Notes: generated from the sequence alone by a model not told the origin. 64,000 nt of DNA from Enterococcus sp. 4G2_DIV0659 (GCF_002140715.2 NZ_NGLE02000001.1:3252001-3316000), one strand, 5' to 3'; numbered from the stretch's first letter, positions 36,755-46,827 are shown. A program made the numbers and translations.

Positions 36755-37543
36755 ATGACGTTAGGTGAGACCAAAGGAATTATTTTATTTACAAAAGATT
36801 ATAAAGAAAAAGACAAGTTAGTCAAAATCTTTACAGAATCATTTGGTAAATTGATGTTTTTTGTAAAAGGAGCGCATCGCAAGAATAATCCGATTAGTCC
36901 AGCAATTTTGCCTTTTACTGAAGCTACATACATTGGTGATTTTAGAGAAGATGGACTGTCTTTTCTAAATGGAAGTAAAGAAATTTCTTCGTTTCGAGTG
37001 ATTCAAGAGGATATATTTGTGAATGCTTATGCGACTTATATTTTAAATTTAGTTGATGTGGCAATCGAAGATCGGACATATGATCCCAATTTGTATTCTT
37101 TTGTTCAGCAAGCATTGCGCTTACTGAATGAAAACAAAGATGCTGAAATTATCACTAATATTTTTGAGATTCAACTGTTGAGTCGTTTTGGTATTACTCC
37201 TGAATGGCGGCATTGTGCAGTGTGCGAAGAAAATCAAGGGAAATTTGATTATTCTTCAAAGTACAGCGGCGTTCTTTGTGAACAGCATTGGCATTTAGAT
37301 GAACATCGATATCATGCTGATCCTAGAGCGATTCATTTTATCCGTCTGTTCTCTATTATTTCTTATGACAAGGTGCAAGAGATTAATCTAAAGCCAGAGA
37401 CAAAGACCACAATCAGACAAACGATTGATGAATTGTATGATGAATACGTCGGGATTCATCTAAAGAGTAAAAAATTTATTGACCAAATGAAAAGCTGGGA
37501 AGATACATTGAAACGACCAATACGTGAAAAAAAAGAGGAATAA
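36755..37543 (+). CDS. recO: Recombination mediator RecO
   Basis: 262 residues. An N-terminal OB fold (ETKGIILFTKDYKEKDKLVKIFTE read in parts) is followed by helices and a zinc-binding segment (CAVC ... CEQHWHLDEHRYH). RecO helps load RecA on SSB-coated gaps with RecR. AAAGGAGGC precedes the ATG. It lies alone between the era terminator and the glycine T-box promoter. Confidence 0.95.
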   Translation: MTLGETKGIILFTKDYKEKDKLVKIFTESFGKLMFFVKGAHRKNNPISPAILPFTEATYIGDFREDGLSFLNGSKEISSFRVIQEDIFVNAYATYILNLVDVAIEDRTYDPNLYSFVQQALRLLNENKDAEIITNIFEIQLLSRFGITPEWRHCAVCEENQGKFDYSSKYSGVLCEQHWHLDEHRYHADPRAIHFIRLFSIISYDKVQEINLKPETKTTIRQTIDELYDEYVGIHLKSKKFIDQMKSWEDTLKRPIREKKEE

Positions 37544-37572
37544 ACTGACAAGATTGTTTGATTAAAAAAAAT

Positions 37573-37601
37573 TTGACATCTTAAGCGTCAAAGATTATCA
37601 T
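37573..37601 (+). promoter_or_regulatory. glyQS operon promoter
   Basis: Consensus TTGACA (37573-37578) and TATCAT (37596-37601) are spaced 17 bases apart, just before the T-box leader. Confidence 0.85.
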
Positions 37602-37607
37602 AAAGAA

Positions 37608-37810
37608 GAATGAAATACATACGTTGAAAAAGAAGAGTAAAAAGAATGGATGTTATAGCGAGTCTGGGAAAGTGAGAGCCAGGTACAAACAACTTTTGAA
37701 GGGCGCTTTTGAGTATGACTGAACGAAGCTGCCGATAGTTATTATCGGAAGTAGGGTGGAACCGCGATTATTCGTCCCTATGTCTCTTGAGGCATAGGGA
37801 CTTTTTGCTA
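37608..37810 (+). promoter_or_regulatory. Glycine T-box riboswitch
   Basis: The stem I sequence (GCGAGTCTGGGAAAG...GAGCCAGGTAC) carries GGC at 37702-37704 in the expected specifier loop, matching glycine. The T-box sequence AGGGTGGAACCGCG is at 37753-37766. The competing terminator pairs 37774-37782 with 37793-37801 and is followed by TTTTT. Uncharged tRNA-Gly should stabilise the antiterminator and switch on the operon. Leader ends are approximate. Confidence 0.95.
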
Positions 37811-37839
37811 TTTTTAAAATTTCTAAAAGGAGGTGCAGC

Positions 37840-38082
37840 ATGTATTTCAATACAACATTTTTGCCTACTGATTTTACAGAAAATAAGTTGAAAGTCTTAT
37901 CTTTAGTAAAGCTACTTGTTCAGGTGAAAGAAACTGACGGTACAAAAATTGAAGAATTTCAAACAGATCCTAGCGAAAAAATATATACCATTAAAACGGA
38001 GTTAGCGCCAACAATGAAAGTAGAAGTAACGCTTGTTCCAGATGAAACAATTGAATTTTATCCAGTTGTAACAGCACTATAA
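37840..38082 (+). CDS. Small conserved-looking protein in the glycine T-box operon
   Basis: 80 residues, function not recognised. It is soluble, with alternating beta-type segments ([21 protein letters not shown]) and no membrane span, cysteine or metal motif. A strong AAAAGGAGGTG precedes the ATG. It is the first gene after the glycine T-box and 53 bases before glyQ, so its expression should follow glycyl-tRNA charging. Base composition is like its neighbours. A helper of glycyl-tRNA synthetase is conceivable, but nothing in the sequence shows it. Confidence 0.8.
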   Translation: MYFNTTFLPTDFTENKLKVLSLVKLLVQVKETDGTKIEEFQTDPSEKIYTIKTELAPTMKVEVTLVPDETIEFYPVVTAL

Positions 38083-38135
38083 ACATCTATTGGTCAATAG
38101 CTTATTTATCTTTTAACTTTACGAGGAGGATCACA

Positions 38136-39044
38136 ATGGAAAAGAAACTTACTGTGCAAGAAATGATATTAACTTTACAAAAATTTTGGTCATCAAACGG
38201 ATGTATGCTGATGCAGTCTTATGATACGGAAAAAGGAGCAGGGACGATGAGTCCTTATACTTTCTTACGAGCAATTGGTCCTGAGCCATGGAATGCGGCC
38301 TATGTTGAACCCTCTCGTCGCCCAGCGGATGGTCGCTATGGTGAGAATCCTAATCGTTTGTATCAACACCATCAATTTCAAGTGGTAATGAAGCCTTCAC
38401 CTGAAAACATTCAAGAATTATATTTAGAAAGTCTAGAACTACTTGGAATTGATCCCTTAGCCCACGATATTCGTTTTGTAGAAGATAACTGGGAAAACCC
38501 TTCTATGGGATGTGCTGGTTTAGGTTGGGAGGTTTGGCTTGATGGAATGGAAATCACTCAATTTACCTATTTCCAGCAAGTGGGTGGTCTAGCTTGTCAT
38601 CCTGTGACATCAGAGATTACTTACGGTATCGAACGCTTAGCTTCTTACATCCAAGAAGTAGAGAGTGTGTATGATTTAGAATGGACACAAGGTGTGAAAT
38701 ACGGTGAAATCTTCAATCAACCTGAATATGAGCACTCAAAATATTCGTTTGAAATTAGCAATCAAGAAATGTTATTAGAGAATTTTGATAAATTTGAACA
38801 AGAAGCGAAACGCTGTATTGATGAAAGTTTAGTTCATCCAGCTTATGATTATATTTTAAAATGCAGCCATACATTCAACTTATTAGATGCCCGTGGTGCT
38901 GTATCTGTGACTGAACGAGCAGGTTATTTAGCTCGTATTAGAAATATGGCGCGTGCGGTAGCAAAAATTTTCGTGGCAGAACGTGAAAAATTAGGTTTTC
39001 CACTCTTAAATAAAGAAAATGAAGCAACGAAGGAGGCAAAATAA
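38136..39044 (+). CDS. glyQ: Glycyl-tRNA synthetase alpha chain
   Basis: 302 residues, the catalytic chain of the bacterial alpha2-beta2 enzyme: [24 protein letters not shown] and the class II core with [46 protein letters not shown] and GIERLASY. It charges tRNA-Gly. GAGGAGGATC precedes the ATG. It is regulated by the T-box upstream. Its stop lies 1 base before the glyS start. Confidence 0.97.
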   Translation: MEKKLTVQEMILTLQKFWSSNGCMLMQSYDTEKGAGTMSPYTFLRAIGPEPWNAAYVEPSRRPADGRYGENPNRLYQHHQFQVVMKPSPENIQELYLESLELLGIDPLAHDIRFVEDNWENPSMGCAGLGWEVWLDGMEITQFTYFQQVGGLACHPVTSEITYGIERLASYIQEVESVYDLEWTQGVKYGEIFNQPEYEHSKYSFEISNQEMLLENFDKFEQEAKRCIDESLVHPAYDYILKCSHTFNLLDARGAVSVTERAGYLARIRNMARAVAKIFVAEREKLGFPLLNKENEATKEAK

Positions 39045-39045
39045 C

Positions 39046-41127
39046 ATGGCAAAAGATCTATTATTAGAAATCGGATTAGAAGAAATGCCTGCTCATATTG
39101 TCAGTCCAAGTCGCTTACAATTAGAGCAAAAAATAGTGTCGTTTTTAGATGAAAATAAATTATCTTATGAAACAGTTCAGAGCTTTTCAACCCCTCGTCG
39201 TTTAGCTATTCGTGTAACGAATTTACCAGAACAACAAGAAGATACACAAGAAGAAGTGAAAGGGCCAGCAAAAAAAATTGCTCAAGATGACCAAGGGAAT
39301 TGGAGTAAAGCCGCAGAAGGTTTTGTCAGAGGCCAAGGATTGACCACAGATGCCATTACGTTTAAAGAACTAAATGGCGTAGAATATGTTTATGTGACCA
39401 AGCATAACAAAGGAAAGAAAACAATCGATGTTTTAGTGGGCTTAAAAGAAGTAATCACAAGCTTAACGTTCCCAGTTACAATGCATTGGGCAAATTATGA
39501 CTTTGAGTATATTCGTCCAATTCATTGGATTGTTGCTTTGTTAGATGATGAAGTGATTCCATTTTCTGTTTTAGATGTTACGACAGGTAATCGTTCACGT
39601 GGACATCGTTTCTTAGGGGATGATGTTACGTTTACCCATTCAAGAGAATACGAAGAAAAGATGTCAGAGCAATTTGTCATTGTTGATCCTAAAATAAGAC
39701 AAACGATGATTGTTGAGCAAGCAAATCAACTAGCCGAAAAAAATCATTGGACGTTATCCTTAGACGAGGATTTGCTAGAAGAGGTAAATAATTTGGTCGA
39801 GTACCCAACGGCTTTTATTGGTGCTTTTGATGAAAAATATCTTTCAGTTCCAGATGAAGTATTGGTTACTTCAATGAAAGAGCATCAACGTTATTTTGAG
39901 GTACGAAATGATCAAGGGTTATTACTCCCACATTTTATTTCAGTTCGAAATGGCAATAATGTTCATCTTGAAAATGTCATAAAAGGGAACGAAAAAGTCT
40001 TGATTGCTCGTTTAGAGGATGCGGAATTTTTCTACAATGAAGATAAAAAATTAACGATTGAAGAGTGCGTCAATAAGTTGAAACAAGTCACGTTCCATGA
40101 AAAAATCGGTACAATCTACGAAAAAATGCAACGTGTTGGTGTTATTGGACAAATTATTGGTAAAGAGATTGGCTTGTCAGAAGAGGAGTTAACTGATTTA
40201 AAACGTGCCTCTGAAATTTATAAATTTGACCTAGTCACCAATATGGTTGGAGAATTTCCAGAATTACAAGGAATCATGGGTGAAAAATATGCGTTGATGC
40301 AAGGTGAAAAAGCGACGGTAGCCCAAGCCATTCGCGAACATTATTTACCAACATCAAGTGAAGGTGAACTTCCTGTTTCTTCAATCGGTGCTGTTTTGGC
40401 GATTGCAGATAAATTAGATAGTGTGTTTTCATTCTTTGCTGTTGGAATGGTTCCAAGTGGCTCGAATGATCCGTATGCCTTACGTCGTCAAACCTATGGC
40501 GTAATCCGAATTATCGAAAATAAAGGATGGCAATTCCCATTAGTCCAATTACAAATGGATATTGATGCAGCTGTCAATGCTGATAGTCAAAAATATGGTA
40601 TTCAATTAACGAGTGGACAAGAAGAAGTGATCGATTTTGTGAAAGCTCGCTTACGTCAATTACTGACGACAAAAGATGTTCGTCATGATGTCATTGATGC
40701 GGTTATTTCAGCGGAACAAAAAGATTTAGCGAAACTATTTTCGTCAGCAACCATTCTAAAAAAACATTTATTAGATAAAGAGTTCAAACCTTCAATGGAA
40801 GCATTGACGCGAGTGATCAATTTAGCCAAAAAAGGGCGTGAATTGTTAAATAAAGAAAAATCGGTTGATGTAACTTTATTTGAAAATGATGCTGAAAAAG
40901 CGTTGCATCAGGCAGTTGATGCGATTGAAAAAACGTTCAAAGAAAATACAATGTCTGAAAACTACCAAGCGTTAGTGAATTTACGTCCGTTAATTGAACG
41001 ATACTTTGAGCAAACAATGGTTATGGTAGAAGATGAAAAAGTGAAAGCAAATCGATTGAATGAATTGAATCGAATTGCTAAAATGTCCTTATCGTTAGCA
41101 AGTTTGGATTTGTTGATTGTAAAATAA
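39046..41127 (+). CDS. glyS: Glycyl-tRNA synthetase beta chain
   Basis: 693 residues. N-terminal [15 protein letters not shown] and [10 protein letters not shown] are characteristic, the middle part has an HD-like region ([41 protein letters not shown]), and the C-terminus has an anticodon-binding DALR-like helical domain. The beta chain binds tRNA for the alpha chain. ATG 39046 has AAGGAGGC upstream; a longer frame from 39019 would run inside glyQ. A long hairpin follows the stop. Confidence 0.97.
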   Translation: MAKDLLLEIGLEEMPAHIVSPSRLQLEQKIVSFLDENKLSYETVQSFSTPRRLAIRVTNLPEQQEDTQEEVKGPAKKIAQDDQGNWSKAAEGFVRGQGLTTDAITFKELNGVEYVYVTKHNKGKKTIDVLVGLKEVITSLTFPVTMHWANYDFEYIRPIHWIVALLDDEVIPFSVLDVTTGNRSRGHRFLGDDVTFTHSREYEEKMSEQFVIVDPKIRQTMIVEQANQLAEKNHWTLSLDEDLLEEVNNLVEYPTAFIGAFDEKYLSVPDEVLVTSMKEHQRYFEVRNDQGLLLPHFISVRNGNNVHLENVIKGNEKVLIARLEDAEFFYNEDKKLTIEECVNKLKQVTFHEKIGTIYEKMQRVGVIGQIIGKEIGLSEEELTDLKRASEIYKFDLVTNMVGEFPELQGIMGEKYALMQGEKATVAQAIREHYLPTSSEGELPVSSIGAVLAIADKLDSVFSFFAVGMVPSGSNDPYALRRQTYGVIRIIENKGWQFPLVQLQMDIDAAVNADSQKYGIQLTSGQEEVIDFVKARLRQLLTTKDVRHDVIDAVISAEQKDLAKLFSSATILKKHLLDKEFKPSMEALTRVINLAKKGRELLNKEKSVDVTLFENDAEKALHQAVDAIEKTFKENTMSENYQALVNLRPLIERYFEQTMVMVEDEKVKANRLNELNRIAKMSLSLASLDLLIVK

Positions 41128-41192
41128 AACAATTACGTTTAAAAGGAATTGTAAATCGAATTTCCGAGCAAAATTTTTTCATAAATAATTCT

Positions 41193-41244
41193 AACATGGT
41201 ACGATTACCTTATCGATTGATAAGGGGATCGTACCATGTTTTTA
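41193..41244 (+). terminator. Long hairpin between glyS and the DUF2177 gene
   Basis: The 13-bp arm 41193-41205 pairs with 41228-41240, and CCTTATC (41208-41214) with GATAAGG (41219-41225), with a two-by-two internal loop and a TTTTTATT tail. It ends only about 19 bases before the DUF2177 ATG and almost touches that gene's AGGAGGAG site. It can serve as glyS terminator, or as an attenuator for the next operon. Confidence 0.8.
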
Positions 41245-41259
41245 TTAGGAGGAGATAAA

Positions 41260-41664
41260 ATGAATCATTTTATAAGATTGTTTAGCGTTGCAACACTTTC
41301 ATTTCTGGTATTGGATTTTGTTTGGCTACTTGTAGTGGCGAAAAAAATGTATCAAGAATACTTAGGTAGTTTATTAGGACAGACAAGAATAATACCGGCT
41401 GTTTTATTTTATGGACTATATCTTCTAGGGCTCCTCTTTTTTGTTGTCTATCCTGCACTTGAAAAAGATAGTTTGATCTATGCGTTATCTGCAGGAGCAT
41501 TTTTAGGCTTATTATGCTATGCAACCTATGACCTGACGAATCTTGCAACAATTAAGGATTGGCCGATTCTAGTTACAAGCATTGATTTAATTTGGGGCGC
41601 GTTCGTTACTGCTGTGACTAGTGGAATTACGTTTTATATAGCGCAACATTTCAATTGGAGGTAA
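41260..41664 (+). CDS. DUF2177 membrane protein
   Basis: 134 residues with four hydrophobic spans (about 6-26, 43-65, 72-95, 105-130). It contains FLVLDFVWLLVVAKKMYQEYLG, GLLCYATYDLTNLATIKDWP and the WGAFVTAV end typical of DUF2177. In several bacteria this family sits with DUF1295 proteins in lipid or oxidative-stress clusters, as here, where DUF1295 lies two genes on; the function is unknown. ATG 41260 has AGGAGGAG upstream. It is first of a packed five-gene run (gaps of 2-62 bases). Confidence 0.85.
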   Translation: MNHFIRLFSVATLSFLVLDFVWLLVVAKKMYQEYLGSLLGQTRIIPAVLFYGLYLLGLLFFVVYPALEKDSLIYALSAGAFLGLLCYATYDLTNLATIKDWPILVTSIDLIWGAFVTAVTSGITFYIAQHFNWR

Positions 41665-41671
41665 ACGAACA

Positions 41672-43489
41672 ATGACACCTAGTGACACTCAGGCTATTGA
41701 TTATGAAGAATTATTATTTGCTTTTCAACAAGGAGCGATCCAATTAATTAATGAGAAACAAACGTTGAATCAAATCAATGTTTTCCCTGTTCCTGATGGA
41801 GATACAGGAAGCAATTTAGCTTCCTTGATGCAGACGATACTTGAAGAAACAAAAGGCGAGTCAGCTTCGGTTATAGAAGTTCTTGAAAAAGTCGCAGAAG
41901 CTTCTTTAGTAGGGGCAAGAGGGAACTCTGGCATAATAGTTGCTCAATATTTTAATGGGATTTACAATAATTTATTGTTGATGGAAGAAAAAAATTCCGT
42001 TTCAAGTTTTGTAAAAAGTTTAAAATCTGCAATCAGTGAAGCATATCAAGCGATTGAAAATCCAGTTGAAGGAACAATTATTACTGTTATTCGATCATGG
42101 GCAGAAGCGCTTAATGATAATGATCAGATTCAGAGTTTAGAAAAGCTTTTACCAAATGCGCTGCTTCAAGCAAAACAAGCATTAGAAGGCACTACAAAAC
42201 AATTAAAAATTTTGCAGAAAAATCAAGTTGTTGATGCAGGAGCAAAAGGATTTTATGTATTTATAGAGGGGTTCACTCAGGCTTTTGTAAATAAAAAAGT
42301 AGCGAGAAGCTCAAATGAATATTCAGATGATTCTATAAAATTAGAGATCGCTGAATCTGTCCATATGGAAGCTTCAGAACCTACCTTTCGATATTGTACA
42401 GAAGTGTTATTGGATAATGTTACTCAATCAAAAAATGAAATTCAGAAAAAATTAAGTGCTTATGGTGATTCACTGATTATTGCTGTGAATCGAGGGAAAG
42501 CAAGGATTCATATCCATTCCAATCAACCGGCTCAGGTATTAAGTTATTTAAGTAGTATCGGTCAGCCGATTCAACAAAAGGCAGATGATATGTTGTTACA
42601 ATATCAAGTGAATAAACACAAAAAGGCCTCGATTGCTTTAGTAACAGATTCGATCGCTGATTTACCGGCAGATTATGTACTAAACAATCAAATTCACGTA
42701 TTGCCAATGAATATTTTAATTGGTGATACAAACTATTTAGATAAGATAACCATACAAAGCAATCAATTTTTTGAATTAACTAAAAAGCAAAACGAACGTG
42801 CAACCAGTTCTCAGCCCACATTAAAAACAGTAGAAAATCTTTTTTCTTTCTTGGAAACGAAATATGAATCCATTTTAGTGATTACGGTAGCTGAAAAGTT
42901 AAGCGGGACATTTCAAACGGTTAAAAAAGCAGCTGACAGAGCGGCTTCTAAAAATACAAAAATAGAAGTGATTGATTCAAAACAAAATTCAGCGGCACAA
43001 GGATTATTAGTAATGAGTGCAAACGAATGGATCCAAGCAGGACTTTCTTTTGATGAAGTGGTACAAAAAACAAAAGATAAAAGAAGGCAAGTTAAAATTT
43101 TAGTCAGCGTAGATGACTTAAATCCAATGATTTCATCAGGAAGAATTCCGCAATTTGCTGGAAAGTTGGCCAAAAAAATCAATTTAAAGCCAATTGTCAG
43201 TTTGAACGATGAAGGAGAAGGAAAACTAAGTAATTTTACCTTTAGCTTAGATGCAAATGAAAAGAAAATTCTGAATCAGTTAAAGGAAATAAATAAGAAA
43301 AGTAAGATTACACGTTATGCAGTGATTCATGCAAATACAATTGAACGAGTCCGAAGCTGGGAAAGAGAGTTAATAAAGCAACTTGGCTTTACGCCAAGTT
43401 ATGTTATGGATATCTCAACGGTGGTTGCGATGAGTGCTGGACAAGGTAGTGTAGCTGTGGCGATTGAAGTGGAAGAAAGGAAGGATTAG
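41672..43489 (+). CDS. DhaL (FakA-like) plus DegV fusion protein
   Basis: 605 residues in three parts. Residues 1-205 form a DhaL/DAK2 domain, with [18 protein letters not shown] giving the Asp ligands for Mg-ATP and GARGNSGII. About 225-305 resembles the middle domain of FakA ([30 protein letters not shown]). About 316-603 is a DegV fatty-acid-binding domain ([29 protein letters not shown]). In FakA-FakB systems, fatty acid on a DegV protein is phosphorylated by a separate DhaL protein; here both are on one chain, consistent with a self-contained fatty acid kinase. GGAGGTAAAC precedes the ATG. Confidence 0.9.
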   Translation: MTPSDTQAIDYEELLFAFQQGAIQLINEKQTLNQINVFPVPDGDTGSNLASLMQTILEETKGESASVIEVLEKVAEASLVGARGNSGIIVAQYFNGIYNNLLLMEEKNSVSSFVKSLKSAISEAYQAIENPVEGTIITVIRSWAEALNDNDQIQSLEKLLPNALLQAKQALEGTTKQLKILQKNQVVDAGAKGFYVFIEGFTQAFVNKKVARSSNEYSDDSIKLEIAESVHMEASEPTFRYCTEVLLDNVTQSKNEIQKKLSAYGDSLIIAVNRGKARIHIHSNQPAQVLSYLSSIGQPIQQKADDMLLQYQVNKHKKASIALVTDSIADLPADYVLNNQIHVLPMNILIGDTNYLDKITIQSNQFFELTKKQNERATSSQPTLKTVENLFSFLETKYESILVITVAEKLSGTFQTVKKAADRAASKNTKIEVIDSKQNSAAQGLLVMSANEWIQAGLSFDEVVQKTKDKRRQVKILVSVDDLNPMISSGRIPQFAGKLAKKINLKPIVSLNDEGEGKLSNFTFSLDANEKKILNQLKEINKKSKITRYAVIHANTIERVRSWERELIKQLGFTPSYVMDISTVVAMSAGQGSVAVAIEVEERKD

Positions 43490-43491
43490 AG

Positions 43492-44265
43492 ATGACAATG
43501 TGGATCATTTTTTGTGTGATTTTTATCTATTTTACAGGATTATTTTTTTGGGCCCAGGCACTTCATAATAATTCAATTGTAGATTTGGCTTGGGGACTTG
43601 GCTTTGTAATAGTCGCTTTAACAGGGTATATAACAATGCCGCAAAAAACGACCATCAGTACGATTATTGTTATTTTAGTGGCGATTTGGGGTGTTCGTCT
43701 ATTTTTACACTTGGCCAAAAGAAATATCGGAAAACCAGAAGATTATCGTTATGTAAACATGAGAAAGCGTTGGGGCACGCATTGGGTGAAATTAAAAACG
43801 TATTTAAATGTTTTTGTTTTGCAAGGTGTTTTGCTTCTAATCGTTTCGATGCCAATTCTTTTTGTTGTAACAAGCTCAGTGAATGATTTTTATTGGTGGA
43901 ACGGATTAGGGATTATTATTTGGTTACTTGGTTTTGTTTTTGAAACGATTGGGGATTATGAATTAACACAATTTAAAAAAGATAGTAGAAATAAAGGGAA
44001 ACTGTTAACAACTGGCTTATGGTCAATAACAAGGCATCCTAATTATTTTGGTGAAGCGTTAAGTTGGTGGGGAATTTTTCTTATCAGCTTGAACACAACA
44101 AGAAACATGTGGGGCATTATTGGACCGATTACGATTACCTTATTGCTTTTATTTGTTTCAGGTGTACCTTTGCTTGAGAAAAAATATAAAGATCGTCCAG
44201 ATTTTATCGCATATGCTAAGAAAACATCAAAGTTCGTTCCGTTTATTGGTAAAAAAGGCTTATAG
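43492..44265 (+). CDS. DUF1295 (steroid 5-alpha-reductase-like) membrane protein
   Basis: 257 residues, about six to seven spans. The C-terminal motif [22 protein letters not shown] is the signature shared by DUF1295, steroid 5-alpha-reductase C-terminal domains and isoprenylcysteine methyltransferases. Earlier parts carry [14 protein letters not shown] and [21 protein letters not shown]. Relatives reduce or methylate lipids; the substrate here is unknown. It starts 2 bases after the DhaL-DegV stop and is clearly in the same operon, suggesting an acyl or isoprenoid lipid substrate. Confidence 0.88.
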   Translation: MTMWIIFCVIFIYFTGLFFWAQALHNNSIVDLAWGLGFVIVALTGYITMPQKTTISTIIVILVAIWGVRLFLHLAKRNIGKPEDYRYVNMRKRWGTHWVKLKTYLNVFVLQGVLLLIVSMPILFVVTSSVNDFYWWNGLGIIIWLLGFVFETIGDYELTQFKKDSRNKGKLLTTGLWSITRHPNYFGEALSWWGIFLISLNTTRNMWGIIGPITITLLLLFVSGVPLLEKKYKDRPDFIAYAKKTSKFVPFIGKKGL

Positions 44266-44279
44266 GAGGGAGAAGGACA

Positions 44280-45086
44280 ATGGATAAAAATCAATCAATA
44301 ATGTCAAAATGGGTAGTAACAATAATCTATTTTCTCATGATTGGGACAAATGCTGCAGCTGTCTTATTGCCACTGAATGGGCTGACAACGCAGGAAGTTT
44401 CAGATTCATATCCTAATTTATTTGCACCTGCGGGATTAACATTTTCAATTTGGTCAGTCATTTATTTACTATTAGGCGGCTTTGTTGTTTACCAATGGAT
44501 ACAGCCTAGTAATCAATCTATTTTAAGTAATCAGAAAGAAAGGAACAAGATAAGAAGGGTGTTTATTGTTTCTTCTGTTTTAAATAGTGTATGGCTATTT
44601 GCTTGGCAGTATCTTCAAATTGATCTTTCAGTCGTTATTATGCTAGGATTGCTGATCGTGTTGATTTATATCAATCAATTGTTATCTAAAGAAATATTGA
44701 CTAAAAAAGATTTTATCTTTATAAGGTTACCTTTTAGCGTCTATTTCGGTTGGATCACGATTGCTACGATTGCTAATATTACTGCATTTTTTGTAGATAA
44801 AAAAATTGCTTTTCTTCAAAATAACCAAGAATTTTGGACAATTTCTATACTGATTGTTGGACTAGTGATTATCGGTGCAACAATTATTCGTAATCGAAAT
44901 ATTGCCTATGGATTGGCTACTTTATGGGCTTATTATGGTATTTTAGTGAAACACCAATCGGTAGACGGATGGAATAATCAGTATCCAGCGATTATTATGA
45001 CGGTGCTAATTTGTTTAGTCGTTATTGCGCTGGTTTGTGTCTATGAATTAGTTTTTCAATTGAAACATAAAAAGAAGGCTATTTAA
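44280..45086 (+). CDS. TspO/MBR-like membrane protein
   Basis: 268 residues, about seven hydrophobic segments. FAPAGLTFSIWSVIYLLLG resembles the TspO/tryptophan-rich sensory segment, with LNSVWLFAWQYLQIDLSVVIM and RLPFSVYFGWITIATIAN matching later TspO-type helices. It is longer than the classical ~160-residue TspO by extra C-terminal spans, as in the Firmicute variety. TspO proteins bind porphyrins and lipids; the role here is unknown. GGAGGGAG precedes the ATG, 14 bases after the DUF1295 stop. Confidence 0.75.
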   Translation: MDKNQSIMSKWVVTIIYFLMIGTNAAAVLLPLNGLTTQEVSDSYPNLFAPAGLTFSIWSVIYLLLGGFVVYQWIQPSNQSILSNQKERNKIRRVFIVSSVLNSVWLFAWQYLQIDLSVVIMLGLLIVLIYINQLLSKEILTKKDFIFIRLPFSVYFGWITIATIANITAFFVDKKIAFLQNNQEFWTISILIVGLVIIGATIIRNRNIAYGLATLWAYYGILVKHQSVDGWNNQYPAIIMTVLICLVVIALVCVYELVFQLKHKKKAI

Positions 45087-45148
45087 TGTATTTTTATTTG
45101 TCTGCATCTGTTAAAATAGGAAAGAAATGAACTATAGGTGGCTAAGCA

Positions 45149-45721
45149 ATGGGCAAAGAAATAAAAAATACTAGGGATACAATTATTCAAGTGGCGACAC
45201 GTTTATTTATGGATAACGGTTATCAGAGCACATCAACGAGACAAATTGCTGAATTAGCAGATGTAACCCAACCGAATTTATACCATCACTTCAAAAATAA
45301 AGAAGCGGTTTATGTCGGAGTGATTGAAAATCTATTAAGTGATGTGAATGAAGAATTAGTAAAAATTGTTGATGACCAAAAATTGAACACAGTGAGGAAA
45401 TTAACGAGATTTGCGGATTGTCTTAAAACGAAACATCCATTTGATTTCGACCTAATGATGCATGATTTTAAAACGAAATTAACGAAAGAAACTCAATTTA
45501 AGTTGTTCCAGCTTTGGAATCAATCATACAAAGCGCCATTATTGCAACTTTTTGAAGAAAGTGATTTTGCTATTCGCAACAAGTTGACACCTGAAATAGC
45601 AGCTACTCATTTTTTAAACACACTGTCACCATATATTAAAGTAAAGCAAAACTATACGTACCTTACCATTGCTCAAGTTGTAGACTTATTTATCAATGGT
45701 ATATCAGCTGAAGAACAATGA
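45149..45721 (+). CDS. TetR/AcrR-family regulator
   Basis: 190 residues. The N-terminal HTH reads IIQVATRLFMDNGYQSTSTRQIAELADVTQPNLYHHFKNKEAVYVGV in parts, the standard TetR helix set, followed by a helical ligand domain without recognisable family. It lies 62 bases after the TspO-like gene on the same strand, with a weak TAAAAT-type -10 between, so it is probably the local regulator of the DUF2177-to-TspO operon and may respond to a lipid. No palindromic operator was recognised. It ends at an unusually long hairpin. Confidence 0.9.
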   Translation: MGKEIKNTRDTIIQVATRLFMDNGYQSTSTRQIAELADVTQPNLYHHFKNKEAVYVGVIENLLSDVNEELVKIVDDQKLNTVRKLTRFADCLKTKHPFDFDLMMHDFKTKLTKETQFKLFQLWNQSYKAPLLQLFEESDFAIRNKLTPEIAATHFLNTLSPYIKVKQNYTYLTIAQVVDLFINGISAEEQ

Positions 45722-45826
45722 AAAAGCCACACAATGCAGAAAATGGTGCGCTTCCTACCACAGGACACTAGTATATAAACGTGTTCTGCAGTGGGAAGCA
45801 TACCCAAATGCATTGTAAGGCTTTTT
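45721..45826. terminator. Very long interrupted hairpin between tetR and yidC
   Basis: Five matching blocks nest around a 12-base loop: 45721-45728 with 45819-45826, 45731-45738 with 45809-45816, GGT 45745-45747 with 45802-45804, 45750-45755 with 45794-45799, and 45761-45768 with 45781-45788 (one G-U). In total it gives about 33 paired positions. It ends in TTTTTT on the plus strand and begins with A5, so it can end both convergent transcripts, but it is much longer than a terminator needs to be. Confidence 0.75.
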
Positions 45827-45836
45827 TCATTTTAAA

Positions 45837-46763
45837 TTATTTTCTATTCTGTTTTCCAGCATTACGCCCTGAATTTGTTGTGTTTTTTTGTATGTTAGCT
45901 TGTGTAGTTTTTTCATCCGCCGGTGTGACATCTTTACGCGGTGTGACAACTTGTTTCGGAGGATTTTGTTTTAATTCTTCAGCCACTTGAGCTTTGATTC
46001 TTGGTTTTAATAAGATGTTTGTGATAAATGTTTGGATACAAGTAAAGATACCACCAACGACCCAATATAGGGTTACACCAGCAGGCGAGCTAATTGACAT
46101 AAAGACAATCATCAATGGAGAGACAATCAGCATTGACTTCATTGTTTTCTTTTGTTCTTCGGGGATTCCGATAGTGGAAATGTACCCTTGGATCAAATAA
46201 GCTATACCAGCTAAAACAACGAAGATAATACTTGGTGTTCCTAAGTTAACACCTAAGAAGCTAGCATCAGCAATACCTTTTGTATAACGAGCCGCAAAGA
46301 ATAAAGCAGAAAAAATCGGCATTTGGATCAGTAATGGCAGACAACCAATGCCGCCCATCATGCTCATATTATTTTCTTTATAGACTTGTTGCAATTCAGC
46401 TTGAGCTTGCATTTGTTCTTCACGAGAAGTTGCTTCTTTTAATTTTGCTTGAGCTGCATCAATTTGAGGTTTTATGGCTTGCATTTTTTCTGTTTGGATC
46501 ATACTTTTCTTGGATTGACTTAACCCCAATGGCATAATGATGATTCGAACAATGACCGTAATAAAAATGATTGCCCAGCCATAATTCCAATCGAAATTAT
46601 CAACAAGATAAGTGATTGCATTACTCATTGGTTTGACTAAAACATTATAGATGATCCCTTCACCAGTTGGTTGCCCATCTGATCCTGTTTTTACACAGCC
46701 TGACAAAAAAAGCGCCAAAGTGAATAGACCAGAACCTAGTAGCCACTTATTTAATTTTCGCAT
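45837..46763 (-). CDS. yidC: Membrane protein insertase YidC (lipoprotein form)
   Basis: 308 residues. The N-terminal lipoprotein signal ends in LFLSGC. Five-span YidC/OxaA core: YNYGWAIIFITVIVRIIIMPL-like first span with the positively charged groove, then QIDAAQAKL coiled loop, GCLPLLIQMPIFSALFFAARY, and later spans (IGIPEEQKKTMKSMLIVSPLMIVFM, GVTLYWVVGGIFTCIQTFI). It inserts proteins alone or with Sec. ATG 46763 follows AAAGGAAAG; a longer frame from 46796 adds basic residues before the signal. The basic Asn-rich tail (PRKDVTPADEKT onwards) is normal for Gram-positive YidC. Confidence 0.93.
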   Translation of the reverse strand: MRKLNKWLLGSGLFTLALFLSGCVKTGSDGQPTGEGIIYNVLVKPMSNAITYLVDNFDWNYGWAIIFITVIVRIIIMPLGLSQSKKSMIQTEKMQAIKPQIDAAQAKLKEATSREEQMQAQAELQQVYKENNMSMMGGIGCLPLLIQMPIFSALFFAARYTKGIADASFLGVNLGTPSIIFVVLAGIAYLIQGYISTIGIPEEQKKTMKSMLIVSPLMIVFMSISSPAGVTLYWVVGGIFTCIQTFITNILLKPRIKAQVAEELKQNPPKQVVTPRKDVTPADEKTTQANIQKNTTNSGRNAGKQNRK

Positions 46764-46827
46764 TTTATTCTTTCCTTTTCTAAAAAATTTGCACAAGATT
46801 AACTATACTTGAAAAAGCGTTTTTTTT

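Noticed and set aside
45781..46537. Plus-strand ORFs over yidC and its flank
   Set aside because: They are antisense shadows of yidC without ribosome sites or recognisable domains.
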